Shown here: piece by piece, positions 56,350 to 64,000 of the stretch | How positions within the stretch are numbered: the stretch's first letter is position 1 | Layout of the letters: every line of letters begins with the position of its first letter | Assembly: GCA_963735885.1 (NCBI GenBank) | Contig: CAVTMP010000003.1 | Span: 189,129-253,128 of the forward strand | Length of the DNA stretch: 64,000 nucleotides | Direction: 5' to 3' | Source of the DNA: JBBSBL01 sp963735885 | Lineage (GTDB): Bacteria > Actinomycetota > Thermoleophilia > Solirubrobacterales > Solirubrobacteraceae | Made by a program: the position numbers and the translations under genes | Notes under the pieces: generated by a model | The model's database searches: none | What the model was told of the DNA's origin: nothing | Seen by the model: only the letters and a program-made list of their open reading frames with translations

Positions 56350-56934
56350 ATGCGTTCTCGCCAACTCGCCGCCGCGGCGCTCGTCGCCGCGTTCGCCGTC
56401 CCCGCCGCCGGTCCGGTCACCGGGGTCGCCTCAGCCAGCCCCGGCGCCGGGGACCCGGCGCCCGCGGCGGCCTCCGCCGCGCGGACGATCCGCCCCGGCC
56501 CCGCGTCGGTGGCGTGGCTCGGCCGCTGGCACGTCGCCGCGAGCTCGAGCTGGGGCGCCGCGCGCCGAGCGCTCGGGCGTCCGGACCGGGCCTCGAGTCG
56601 CTGCGTCGCGAACTGGCGGCGGCTCGGGCTGCGCATCGACTTCGAGAGCTTCGGCGGCGGGAACGGCTGCGGCGCGACGTTCGCGCAGACCGCGGCGATC
56701 CGCGGCGCCGCGGGACGCCGCGCCTGGCGCACGAGCCGCGGCGTGCGCGTCGGCGACTCCGTGGCGCGTGTCGACCGGCTCTACCCGTCCGCGCTGCGCT
56801 TCCGGCGCACCCGGGTGCTCGCCTTCACGCGCCACCCGCCGTTCGGCACCGGGCGGCTCGACATCGTCACCGCCCGCATCACGCACGGTCGCGTATCGAG
56901 CCTCCAGCTCTGGATCGGTGGCGCCGGCGACTGA
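56350..56934 (+). CDS. Exported protein of unknown function
   Basis: 194 residues with signal peptide (QLAAAALVAAFAVPAAGPVTGVASA). The mature part has WGAARRALGRPDRASSRC and FESFGGGNGCGATFAQTAAIRGAAGRRAWRTSRGVRVGDSVARVDRLYP, a pattern like the BLIP/SmpA-type fold where a GxS/T loop measures two-repeat helices. TACCGT (56337-56342) ends 8 bases before ATG 56350, so it is probably leaderless. Divergent from the blue-copper protein. Confidence 0.72.
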   Translation: MRSRQLAAAALVAAFAVPAAGPVTGVASASPGAGDPAPAAASAARTIRPGPASVAWLGRWHVAASSSWGAARRALGRPDRASSRCVANWRRLGLRIDFESFGGGNGCGATFAQTAAIRGAAGRRAWRTSRGVRVGDSVARVDRLYPSALRFRRTRVLAFTRHPPFGTGRLDIVTARITHGRVSSLQLWIGGAGD

Positions 56935-57654
56935 GCCCGCGCGGGGTCGCGCCTCGGCCCGAACCCGGCTCCGCCGCGCGCCCGGTCCGTCGCGCTCAAG
57001 AACTACGGCCTGGTCCATCGAAGACGACTTCCTTCGTGGCCAACGCATCGACCCGGCCATCGACGGCCGCCCCGACCCGCGGCGCAGCGTGCGCGAGAAC
57101 GCCCGCCAGCTCGGGGATCTGCGCGCCGACTTCGACTTCACCCAGCGTCCACGGCGGTCGCTGGTCCTGCCGCTGCGGCCACCCGCCGGCCGCGGCCCGC
57201 GCAACCTCGTCCTGACCGCGTCCGCGGCGCACCTCCAACGTCCGTTGCGCCACGCGGCTCCTGATCGACGGCGACCGCACCACGGCCGTCACGCTCACGC
57301 TCGCGCACGGCCAGCAGGCGGCACTCAGACCGATCTTGCGCGCCCATCGCTCCGCGCGCCTCCTGCTCGAGGTCACCGCGCGCGCCCAGGCCGGCTGGAG
57401 GCGAACGACCCACCTCGAACTGACCCTCGGCCCGTAGCGGCCCGGTCCGGTCCGGTTGTTCGCGCTGCTGTCCGCCGACGGGGTGCAGCCGTGTCACGCG
57501 AGGTCGGGACGATGCTCGGCCATCACCTCGGGGCGAGGTCGAGCGAACCCAGGCGACGTTGAGGTTGCTGATCGGGTCGGGTTGCGGCGGCGGCAGCGTG
57601 CGGGTAGGTTCGGGAGGTTGATGCCGGCGAGGGGTCGCCGCGAGGGAGGGCCGC
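56935..57654 (+). other. 720 bases with only a gene fragment
   Basis: A readable fragment occurs at about 57226-57437 (TSNVRCATRLLIDGDRTTAVTLTLAH, ending HLELTLGP and TAG), like the C-terminal beta domain of secreted repeat proteins, but its upstream part is broken among frames. The rest holds TAGGTT (57605-57610), a -10-like site for the esterase. Nothing else is seen. Confidence 0.45.
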
Positions 57655-58533
57655 ATGAGGAAGGTGCAGTCGCGATCGTTGCTCGCCTGCGGGCTCGCGG
57701 CGCTGCTTGCCCTCGCCGCCGGATGCGAGGTGCCCAAGCCGCCCGGCGCCGGCACGGTTCGCTACCGCGACGAGATCACGACCAACCTCACGGTGACGAA
57801 GGACCTGACCTACTCGACGAGCCAGGACGGCGTCCCGAACGTCCTCAAGCTCGACGTCTACGCGCCCGCCAGCGACACCGTCACGAAGCGGCCCGTGCTG
57901 ATCTTCGTGCACGGCGGCGGCTTCGTCAGCGGCAGCAAGACCGGCGGCGGCGTCGCGCCCGACTTCGCCCGGCGGGGCTACGTCGGCGTGTCGATCGACT
58001 ATCGGCTCAAGCCCCCGCCCGGCTGCGGCGGGCAGGCGACTCCCGCGTGCGAGACGGCCGCGCTGAACGCGCAGCACGACGCCCAGGCCGCGGTGCGGTG
58101 GCTGCGCGCGAACGCGAGCACGTACGGGATCGACCCGAACCGGATCGCGATCAGCGGCGGCTCGGCGGGCGCGGTCACCTCGCTGCTGGTTGCCACGAAC
58201 TCGCAAGACACCGGGAACAGCGGCAACCCCGGTCCCTCCTCGCGGGTGCAGGGGGCCCTGTCGTACTCAGGCGGACTGCCGACGAACGACACGATCGACG
58301 CCGGCGACCCGCCGACCATGTTCTTCCACGGCACGCTCGACACGGTCGTCCCGTACGCGTGGGCGGTCTCGAACGTCGCCGCGATGCTCCAGCGGGGCGT
58401 GGCGGGGAACCTGACCTCGTTCGACGGCTACGGCCACGGCGTGCTCAACGAGACCGCACTGCGCCCCGGGATCGTGGACCAGAGCGCCTACTGGCTCTGG
58501 TACGCGCTCGACCTCGCGCACGCCGCGACGTAG
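57655..58533 (+). CDS. Alpha/beta hydrolase lipoprotein (carboxylesterase-like)
   Basis: 292 residues. Lipobox LAAGC (Cys about 24) predicts anchoring outside the membrane. RPVLIFVHGGGFVSGSK is the HGG oxyanion loop of the hormone-sensitive lipase/carboxylesterase group, nucleophile in GGSAGA, acid in GTLDTVVP, His in GYGHGV. DVYAPASD and YRLKPPPGCGG also fit. Short-chain esterase or deacylase, substrate unknown. GGGAGG ribosome site before ATG 57655. Confidence 0.88.
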   Translation: MRKVQSRSLLACGLAALLALAAGCEVPKPPGAGTVRYRDEITTNLTVTKDLTYSTSQDGVPNVLKLDVYAPASDTVTKRPVLIFVHGGGFVSGSKTGGGVAPDFARRGYVGVSIDYRLKPPPGCGGQATPACETAALNAQHDAQAAVRWLRANASTYGIDPNRIAISGGSAGAVTSLLVATNSQDTGNSGNPGPSSRVQGALSYSGGLPTNDTIDAGDPPTMFFHGTLDTVVPYAWAVSNVAAMLQRGVAGNLTSFDGYGHGVLNETALRPGIVDQSAYWLWYALDLAHAAT

Positions 58534-58692
58534 CGCCGGCCGCCCTCCGGAATGCCGCCCGTTCGCGGGGTGTCCCAAGATGTGGGAAGCCCCGGTCGCT
58601 CTGCATCCGGGGGCGCTGCCCGGCCCCGCGATTGCATTCCCACGCGATGGTGTTAGCGTCGCCGTCCGGGCCGACCACGGGGAGGGGGCTAT

Positions 58693-59529
58693 ATGGATCT
58701 CCAGGCGTACCGGGAGACAAGCTTGCGGACCTGGGACGAGATGGCGCCGGGCTGGGAGGACCGGCGCGAGTGGCTCCTGGGGGCCACGGGGGCCATCAAC
58801 GAGTGGCTGGCGGGCGAGTGCAACCCGCAGCCGGGCCAGTCGATCCTCGACGTGGCGGCGGGGACGGGCGATCTCGGGTTCCTCGCCGCGGAACGCGTGG
58901 GCGAGGACGGCAGGGTGCTGTGCACCGACTTCTCCCCCGAGATGCTGGAGGCCGCGCGCCGCAACGGCGAGCGGCGCGGCCTGCGGAACGTGGAGTACCG
59001 CGTCCTGGACGCGGAGCGGATGGACCTTCCGGACGACGGCGTCGACGGCGTGGTGTGCCGCTGGGGCTACATGCTCATGGCCGACCCCGCCGCCGCGCTG
59101 CGCGAGACGCGGCGGGTCATGCGCGACGGCGGCACGCTCGCCTTCGCCGTGTGGCAGACGCCGGACCGCAACCCGTGGGCGGCGATCCCCGGGATGACGC
59201 TGGTCCAGCGCGGGCACATGCCACCGCCTGAGCCCGGAGGCCCCGGGATCTTCGCCTTGGGCGAGGCCGACCGCCTCGTGGAGCTCGTCACCGGCGCCGG
59301 CTTCGGCGCGCCTCGGCTCGAGGATCTGACATTCGAGTGGCGCTACGGCGCGGACGAGCTCTGGGACACGCTCACCCGCCTGGCCGGGCCGCTGGCCGCG
59401 GTGATCAACGGGCTGCCCGAGGACGAGAAGCAGGAGACCCGGGCCGCGATCGAGGAGGGCCTGGCGCAGTACCGGCAGGAGGACGAGCTCGTCGTCCCGG
59501 CTGCGTGCTGGGGCGTCGTCGCGCGCTGA
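58693..59529 (+). CDS. Class I SAM-dependent methyltransferase
   Basis: 278 residues. LDVAAGTGDLGFLAAERVGEDGRVLCTDFSPEMLEAARR is motif I and the acidic loop that binds SAM; EYRVLDAERMDLPDDGVDGVVCRWGYMLM follows as motif II. It resembles UbiE-like methyltransferases acting on small molecules. GGAGGGGGC ribosome site before ATG 58693. Substrate unknown; neighbours give no pathway. Confidence 0.86.
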   Translation: MDLQAYRETSLRTWDEMAPGWEDRREWLLGATGAINEWLAGECNPQPGQSILDVAAGTGDLGFLAAERVGEDGRVLCTDFSPEMLEAARRNGERRGLRNVEYRVLDAERMDLPDDGVDGVVCRWGYMLMADPAAALRETRRVMRDGGTLAFAVWQTPDRNPWAAIPGMTLVQRGHMPPPEPGGPGIFALGEADRLVELVTGAGFGAPRLEDLTFEWRYGADELWDTLTRLAGPLAAVINGLPEDEKQETRAAIEEGLAQYRQEDELVVPAACWGVVAR

Positions 59530-59654
59530 TCAGGGCGCGCGCCCACGCGAGGTATCGAGCGTTTGCCCAACGGCCTCCCGCGAGGCCCGCCACTTTCCCG
59601 GGTCTCGGGAATCGGCTCGAGGCTGACCGAACGCCTGCGCGCGGCCGGGCAGTC

Positions 59655-61007
59655 CTACCTCACCGGGCAGCCGAGCCGCTCGAAGGAGCGCTTGTCCTTG
59701 TAGTACTTCGCGGTCGGGAGGTAGGGGCCCAGGACGCGATGCTCGTCGCCGGGCTTGCGCGTGTCCTGGATCGCGTGGTGGAAAGACGGCGAGGGCAGCA
59801 TGTTGCGCACCTGCATCCAGCCGAAGTCGTGGTCGCGGCCGCCGTCTCCCCGAGGCGACCAGCGGACCCAGGCGACGCCGCAGCGCCTCGTCGCGTTGCG
59901 TGGCCGGTCCTGCGTCCGGCTCGTCACGACGACGTAGCGGCGGCCGCGCGTCAGCGGGACCTGCTCGTCGTACACACAGTCCATGACGCGCGTCGTCAGC
60001 ACCGACTCCGTCATGCAGAACGACTGGTAGCGGAGCTGCGTGGCCCGCATCCGGCGCTCGCCGGCGAACGTCGCGGGCGTCGTCGCCATCTTCCCCCCCA
60101 GCGCGACGACCTTGCCGAGCTTGCGGTTCAGCGCTGCGCGCACGTACTGGTTGTGCAGGTTCGGGAAGAACCCGGCCTGGCCGCCCTTCGGCGGGTTGGT
60201 GAAGCGCTCTCCGGTGTAGAGCGCGAGCAGGTAGGCGCGGTTGTACTGCACGCGCCAGACCGGCACGGGCCGCGCCGGGAAGTACGGCGGCTTGCCGGGC
60301 TGGTAGCGCAGCGCCTGGTACTGGGCGGCTGGGATCAGCAGCGCGGACGGGTCGATGGAGAAGGGCGCCTGCGAGCCCAGCGCGCCGCACGCGGCCCGGC
60401 CGGTGAGCACCCGCCCGCCGGGCAGGGTGACTCGTGGCTGGGGCAGAGCGACGCCGCCGCGCAGGTCACGGCCGCGATCCGGGACGTAGACCCGCCAGAG
60501 CACGACCGCCAGGTGCGTGGTGTCCCCGGGGATCGCGGTGTGGAGGACGTTGCGTGCGGGCGCGTCGGAGCGCTGGTCGGGGTCGAGTGCGCCGGGGCGC
60601 GGGTCGTCGGCCAGGCGCACGCTGAACGAGCGCCGGCCCGCGGTGCGCAGCGCACCGGGGCGGAACGGGTTCACGGCCCCCCGGTCGGGGTTGATCTGGA
60701 AGTCGGCCAGGGCGTCCTGGATCACGCCGCCCCCGGTGTAGGCGTTGAGCGACGCGTAGCGCGCGTGCGGATAGCGCCCCTTCAGCGTCAGGGTGGCGCC
60801 CGGGGGCAGCTTGTACACCGCCGCCCAGTAGTTCGCGCCGGCGTCCGGGTAGGCGATGTTGCTCGACCCCCCGTTGATCACGCCGACCGTCCAGAAGCAG
60901 TCCGAGAAGGGCCCGCCGATCGGGACGATGCTCGCGGCCTGCGCCGGCGCCGCCGCCGCGCCGGCCAGCAACGCGGCCACCGCGAGGGCCCGGATCGCGC
61001 GCCTCAT
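59655..61007 (-). CDS. Exported six-Cys protein, second of a paralogous pair
   Basis: 450 residues with a signal peptide (ALAVAALLAGAAAAPAQA). Unrecognised family. Shares with its upstream paralog SDCFW, YPDAGANYWAAVYKLPPGATLTLKGRYPHARYASLNAY, IQDALADFQINPDRGAVNPFRPG, VYVPDRGRDLRGGVALPQ, MDCVYDEQVPL and a final ERLGCPVR. Six cysteines lie at matching places, suggesting three disulfides outside the cell. The ATG overlaps the paralog's stop (ATGA), so both are made together. Layout slightly recalls DUF1254/DUF1214 proteins, but I cannot confirm it. Confidence 0.8.
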   Translation of the reverse strand: MRRAIRALAVAALLAGAAAAPAQAASIVPIGGPFSDCFWTVGVINGGSSNIAYPDAGANYWAAVYKLPPGATLTLKGRYPHARYASLNAYTGGGVIQDALADFQINPDRGAVNPFRPGALRTAGRRSFSVRLADDPRPGALDPDQRSDAPARNVLHTAIPGDTTHLAVVLWRVYVPDRGRDLRGGVALPQPRVTLPGGRVLTGRAACGALGSQAPFSIDPSALLIPAAQYQALRYQPGKPPYFPARPVPVWRVQYNRAYLLALYTGERFTNPPKGGQAGFFPNLHNQYVRAALNRKLGKVVALGGKMATTPATFAGERRMRATQLRYQSFCMTESVLTTRVMDCVYDEQVPLTRGRRYVVVTSRTQDRPRNATRRCGVAWVRWSPRGDGGRDHDFGWMQVRNMLPSPSFHHAIQDTRKPGDEHRVLGPYLPTAKYYKDKRSFERLGCPVR

Positions 61008-62455
61008 CGTGAAGACGCCTTGCGGCATCCGCGCCGCTCGAACGCCGCCCTGGTCGTGTGGGCGGACCGTGGGAAGTACGGGCCCATGACCCTGGCCTCG
61101 GTGCCCGGCGCCTTGACCCTCTGGGGAGCCTGCGCCCAGCGGGGGTCCGAGGCCATGAACCGCATGTAGAGGGCGTCGATGTAGTCGCGCGCGGCCGGGT
61201 CCGGGTAGTCCTCGCCGCGCCCGAAGCTGAGCCAGCGGTAGCCGCAGGCCGCGGTCGCGTTGCGCGGGCGGTCGGCGGGCCTGCTGACTACGAGGGTGTA
61301 GCGGCGGTCGCCGCGCAGCGGCACCTGCTGGTCGAAGACGCAGTCGTAGCCGAAGCCCGACACCGGCGAGGACCCGCTGCACAGCGACCAGTAGCGGACC
61401 TGGGAGGGGCGGCGCGGCCACGTGCGCGCGGCCGGGAGCGTGGCGGGGAACGTGGGCATCTTCCCGCTCACGGTGATGACCGGCCCGAACCGCAGGCTGA
61501 CCTGCGTGAGCAGGTAGCGGGTGTCCGGATTGGACTGGAAGCCGCCCTTGTCCGCCGGCGGGTAGGTCCTCTGGCGCAGGCCCGGGTCGGAGATGAACGC
61601 CCCGGCCACGGTGTAGAGCGCGTTCCAGAAGCGCTCCCACTTCGGCGGGTTGGCCGCGGGAGCGTTGACCGGATCGGGCGAGGCGGCGACGAGGCTCTTC
61701 CACTGCGCCGCGGGGAAGGTCGAGGTGCTCTTCTTCTTGATCGGCTGGAGCGCCCGGCACGCCGCGGCGCCGCGGACCTTGCGCCCGCCACGGAGGTTGA
61801 GGGTCAGCTTCGGCAAGCCGACGCCGCCGGTGCCGTCCCGCCCCCGGTCGGGGATGTAGTTGCGGATGCTCATGCCCAGGCGCGTGGCCGGGTCGGTGGA
61901 GCGCGTGTAGATCGTGTTTCGCGCCCGCACGCGCGGCACGGGGCCGGAGGCGATGTGCATCGTGTAGGCGCGCGGCCGCGCGTCGCGGCGATGCCCCGGG
62001 AGGAACGGGTTGACCGATCCGCGGTCGGGCGCGATTTGCACGTCCCTGAGGTGGTCGCCCGGCCCGATCTGCCCGCCGCCGACGGGCGCGAACATGGTCC
62101 ACGACATGTAGCGCTCGTAGGGGTAGCGGTCGCGGAAGGTCAGGCTCGCCCCGGCGGGGAGCACGTACTGCGCGACGAAGTACGTGGAGCCGACGTCCGG
62201 GTAGAGGTTCGGGGTCTGGATCTCCTGGGCGCCCGGCAGGTTCGCGTAGTCCATGCCCTTCGGCGCGGCCCAGAAGCAGTCGTGGTTGTAGCGCGCGTTG
62301 GTCAGCTTGGCGAGCTTGGGCGGGAGGAACGTCGTGCCCGCGGGCGCGGGGCTCGCGCCTGCGGCGGTCAACGCCGCGGCCGCGGCGAGCGCGCCGGCCG
62401 CGCGGAGGACGACGGAGGCCGCGGGGTGGCTCCGTAAACGGCGGCGAAGGGGCAT
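61004..62455 (-). CDS. Exported six-Cys protein, first of a paralogous pair
   Basis: 483 residues with a signal peptide (VVLRAAGALAAAAALTAAGASPAPAG). Unrecognised; HDCFWAAPKGMDYANLPG, LYPDVGSTYFVAQYVLPAGASLTFRDRYPYERYMSW, DVQIAPDRGSVNPFLPG, IPDRGRDGTGGVGLPKL and YDCVFDQQVPL align with the downstream paralog, and the six Cys match. AGGAG ribosome site before ATG 62455. A central segment of about 35 residues is extra relative to the partner. Likely a secreted heterodimer or enzyme pair. Confidence 0.8.
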   Translation of the reverse strand: MPLRRRLRSHPAASVVLRAAGALAAAAALTAAGASPAPAGTTFLPPKLAKLTNARYNHDCFWAAPKGMDYANLPGAQEIQTPNLYPDVGSTYFVAQYVLPAGASLTFRDRYPYERYMSWTMFAPVGGGQIGPGDHLRDVQIAPDRGSVNPFLPGHRRDARPRAYTMHIASGPVPRVRARNTIYTRSTDPATRLGMSIRNYIPDRGRDGTGGVGLPKLTLNLRGGRKVRGAAACRALQPIKKKSTSTFPAAQWKSLVAASPDPVNAPAANPPKWERFWNALYTVAGAFISDPGLRQRTYPPADKGGFQSNPDTRYLLTQVSLRFGPVITVSGKMPTFPATLPAARTWPRRPSQVRYWSLCSGSSPVSGFGYDCVFDQQVPLRGDRRYTLVVSRPADRPRNATAACGYRWLSFGRGEDYPDPAARDYIDALYMRFMASDPRWAQAPQRVKAPGTEARVMGPYFPRSAHTTRAAFERRGCRKASSR

Positions 62456-62640
62456 TCCGTCTCCTGAGGGTCGCGGACCTGCGTATCGGGCCCGCGCGAT
62501 CCTATGCCTCCGTTCACGCGCGCGCGTCGGTGAAGGCCTGCGCGCGCCACCGGTGGCGATGGAGGGGTTCGGGGTCGGTGTGCCGCTCGGCCCGCGGGTG
62601 CGGGGTGCGATTCGGTTGGTGGTGCGGGCTCGTGGTGGGG

Positions 62641-62667
62641 TACGTTGCGCCGAGGGGTCGCAACGTA
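62641..62667. promoter_or_regulatory. Dyad operator upstream of cytochrome P450
   Basis: TACGTTGCG and CGCAACGTA are perfect 9-bp inverted arms with a 9-base spacer. TACGTT in the left arm could be a -10 box. A ribosome site GAGGAGG and ATG 62688 follow. Typical size of a repressor (TetR-like) site; no regulator gene is seen in the window. Confidence 0.5.
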
Positions 62668-62687
62668 GCTATCGAGGAGGGCACGTC

Positions 62688-63935
62688 ATGAGCACGACCG
62701 GCCGGGATCGGGCGCCACTTGATGGGGTGCGGGTCGCTGATCGCGTGTACTTCCGGGATGGGCCGCCGCACGAGTTGTTCCGGCGGTTGCGTTCGGAGTG
62801 CCCGGTCCATTGGTCGGATGGCATTTCGGAGTACCCGGAGGAGGATGGTTTCTGGTCGGTGACGACGGCCGACGATGTGTTGGAGGTCAGCCGTGACTGG
62901 CAGACGTACTCCTCGGAGCTCGGCGGGTTCACGGCGCTGAAGAACGCGGTCCTGCCGCTCGAGTTGCAGCGGGCGATGTTCATCGGGATGGACCCGCCGA
63001 AGCACGATCGCATCAAGGCGTTGTTCCAGCGCGGGTTCACGCCGAAGCGGATCGCCGAGCACGAGGACGAGATCCGCGCGATCACGACGGAGGTGCTTGA
63101 TCGGCTCGAGGGGCGCGAGGCGTGCGACCTGGTCAGTGACGTGGCGCAGCCGGTTGTGGCGCGGGTGATCGGCAGCTTCATGGGACTCGCGCGCGAGGAC
63201 GATGAGGTCTGGGCGAACCTCATGAACACGATCCTCGGGGCCGGTGACCCGGACGCGACGCCCGAGGGCGCCCAGATCGTCATGGAACGGGACGTGCCCG
63301 AGGTCTTCCGCCGCTGCGGAGAGCTGATCGCCGAGCGCCGCGCGAACCCGACCGATGACCTCACCAGCGTGCTCGTGCACGCCGAGATCGATGGTCAGCG
63401 CCTCGAGGAGCACGAGATCGTGATGGGGTTCTTCCTGCTCATGGCGGCCGGGAACGACAGCACCAAGGCGACGTACTGCAGCGGGATGCGAGCGCTCATG
63501 GAGCACCCCGACCAGCGACAACTCGTCCTGGAGGACCCGTCACTCGTGCCCGCGGTCGTCGAGGAGTCGCTGCGCATGTTCCCCGCCTTCGGCCACTTCG
63601 CCCGCACCGCGACCCATGACACCGAGCTGCACGGACAACCGATCCGCGAGGGCGACAAGGTCGTCATGTGGTACCCCTCGTCCAACCGCGACGAGACGCG
63701 CTACGAGGATCCCGACCGCTTCGACGTCACCCGCAATCCCGAGCACCAAGCCTTCGGCGCCGGTGGCCGGCACTTCTGCCTGGGCACCGCGCTCGCGCGC
63801 CTGGAGCTGGGGATCCTCATCCACGAGACGCTTGCGCGGTTCCCCGACATCGAGATCGCCGACACCCCGCAACACGTCGAGTCCCCGTTCGCCAACCAGC
63901 TCAAGACGCTCCCCGTCCGACTCCGCCGGCCATAG
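62688..63935 (+). CDS. Cytochrome P450 (CYP125/142-like class I)
   Basis: Heme monooxygenase of 415 residues. Heme ligand Cys in FGAGGRHFCLGTALARLE, ExxR in VEESLRM, I-helix FFLLMAAGNDSTKATYCSGM (usual AGxxTT reads AGNDST) and FIGMDPPKHDRIKALFQRGFTP. The sequence groups best with actinobacterial sterol/cholesterol-type or terpene-type P450s, by general appearance. The first third uses more T and A at third positions than neighbours, a possible sign of transfer. GAGGAGG 8 bases before ATG 62688. A ferredoxin partner is not in the window; the last 65 bases show no gene. Confidence 0.92.
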   Translation: MSTTGRDRAPLDGVRVADRVYFRDGPPHELFRRLRSECPVHWSDGISEYPEEDGFWSVTTADDVLEVSRDWQTYSSELGGFTALKNAVLPLELQRAMFIGMDPPKHDRIKALFQRGFTPKRIAEHEDEIRAITTEVLDRLEGREACDLVSDVAQPVVARVIGSFMGLAREDDEVWANLMNTILGAGDPDATPEGAQIVMERDVPEVFRRCGELIAERRANPTDDLTSVLVHAEIDGQRLEEHEIVMGFFLLMAAGNDSTKATYCSGMRALMEHPDQRQLVLEDPSLVPAVVEESLRMFPAFGHFARTATHDTELHGQPIREGDKVVMWYPSSNRDETRYEDPDRFDVTRNPEHQAFGAGGRHFCLGTALARLELGILIHETLARFPDIEIADTPQHVESPFANQLKTLPVRLRRP

Positions 63936-64000
63936 CACCCGCACGCCGGGTAACGGCCCATCGAGAGCCCCCGGATCGGTCACCGGCGACGTACCCGTCG

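Overview
The window is very GC-rich DNA with G or C at nearly every third codon position, GTG starts, many 4-base stop/start overlaps and apparently leaderless genes. The core gene order is tilS-hpt-ftsH-folP-folB-folK / coaX-dus-greA-lysS / clpC / radA-disA-carD-ispD-ispF / cysS-rlmB-sigH. This matches the order known from Bacillus and from mycobacteria. CarD, the ispD-ispF-cysS-rlmB run and the mycobacterial-style FHA-ABC transporter point to an actinobacterium. A Spo0H-type SigH next to rlmB suggests a deep-branching one, plausibly Thermoleophilia/Solirubrobacterales (inference, not proven).

Layout. 1-6.7 kb: adenylate cyclase end, tilS, hpt, ftsH, folP, folB, folK. 6.8-8.9 kb: broken exported-protein gene, VapC-like toxin with an antitoxin remnant, GST-like gene. 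9.0-12.9 kb: coaX, dus, greA, lysS. 13-16.3 kb: large exported repeat protein with Calx-beta and VHL-beta-like domains. 16.3-26.5 kb: signalling island with two Ser/Thr kinases, an FHA-ABC exporter, a cyclase-AAA-TPR-FHA protein, a cNMP-binding patatin lipase and an acyltransferase. 26.5-31.9 kb: two cyclodeaminase-like paralogs, an ECF-type sigma factor, a ThuA-like lipoprotein, a tandem-repeat small peptide gene, an MFS exporter and a cNMP-binding protein. 32-34.7 kb: clpC. 34.9-37.7 kb: CDGSH protein, PLP lyase, propeller-like protein. 37.8-42.3 kb: radA, disA, carD, ispD, ispF. 42.3-47.4 kb: mannosyltransferase-like membrane protein, gluQ, and a lipid-related minus-strand operon. 47.5-50.3 kb: cysS, rlmB, sigH. 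50.4-64 kb: ligD, DedA protein, damaged corA, IS-like remnant, LPXTG-anchored blue-copper protein, esterase, methyltransferase, two coupled exported six-Cys paralogs, cytochrome P450.

The core islands serve tRNA modification, purine salvage, folate, CoA, isoprenoid and protein quality control. The accessory blocks are dominated by phospho- and cyclic-nucleotide signalling and by exported proteins. Two regulatory patterns stand out. First, a TANNNT -10 box lies 7 bases before the start codon of many genes (leaderless transcription), including a perfect palindrome serving two divergent genes. Second, a 10-codon upstream ORF is coupled by a 4-base overlap to each of the two cyclodeaminase-like paralogs.

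At least 15 otherwise well-conserved genes carry single-base indels that break the frame, several in compensating pairs. I read these mainly as consensus errors in the assembly; affected genes are annotated across the break.
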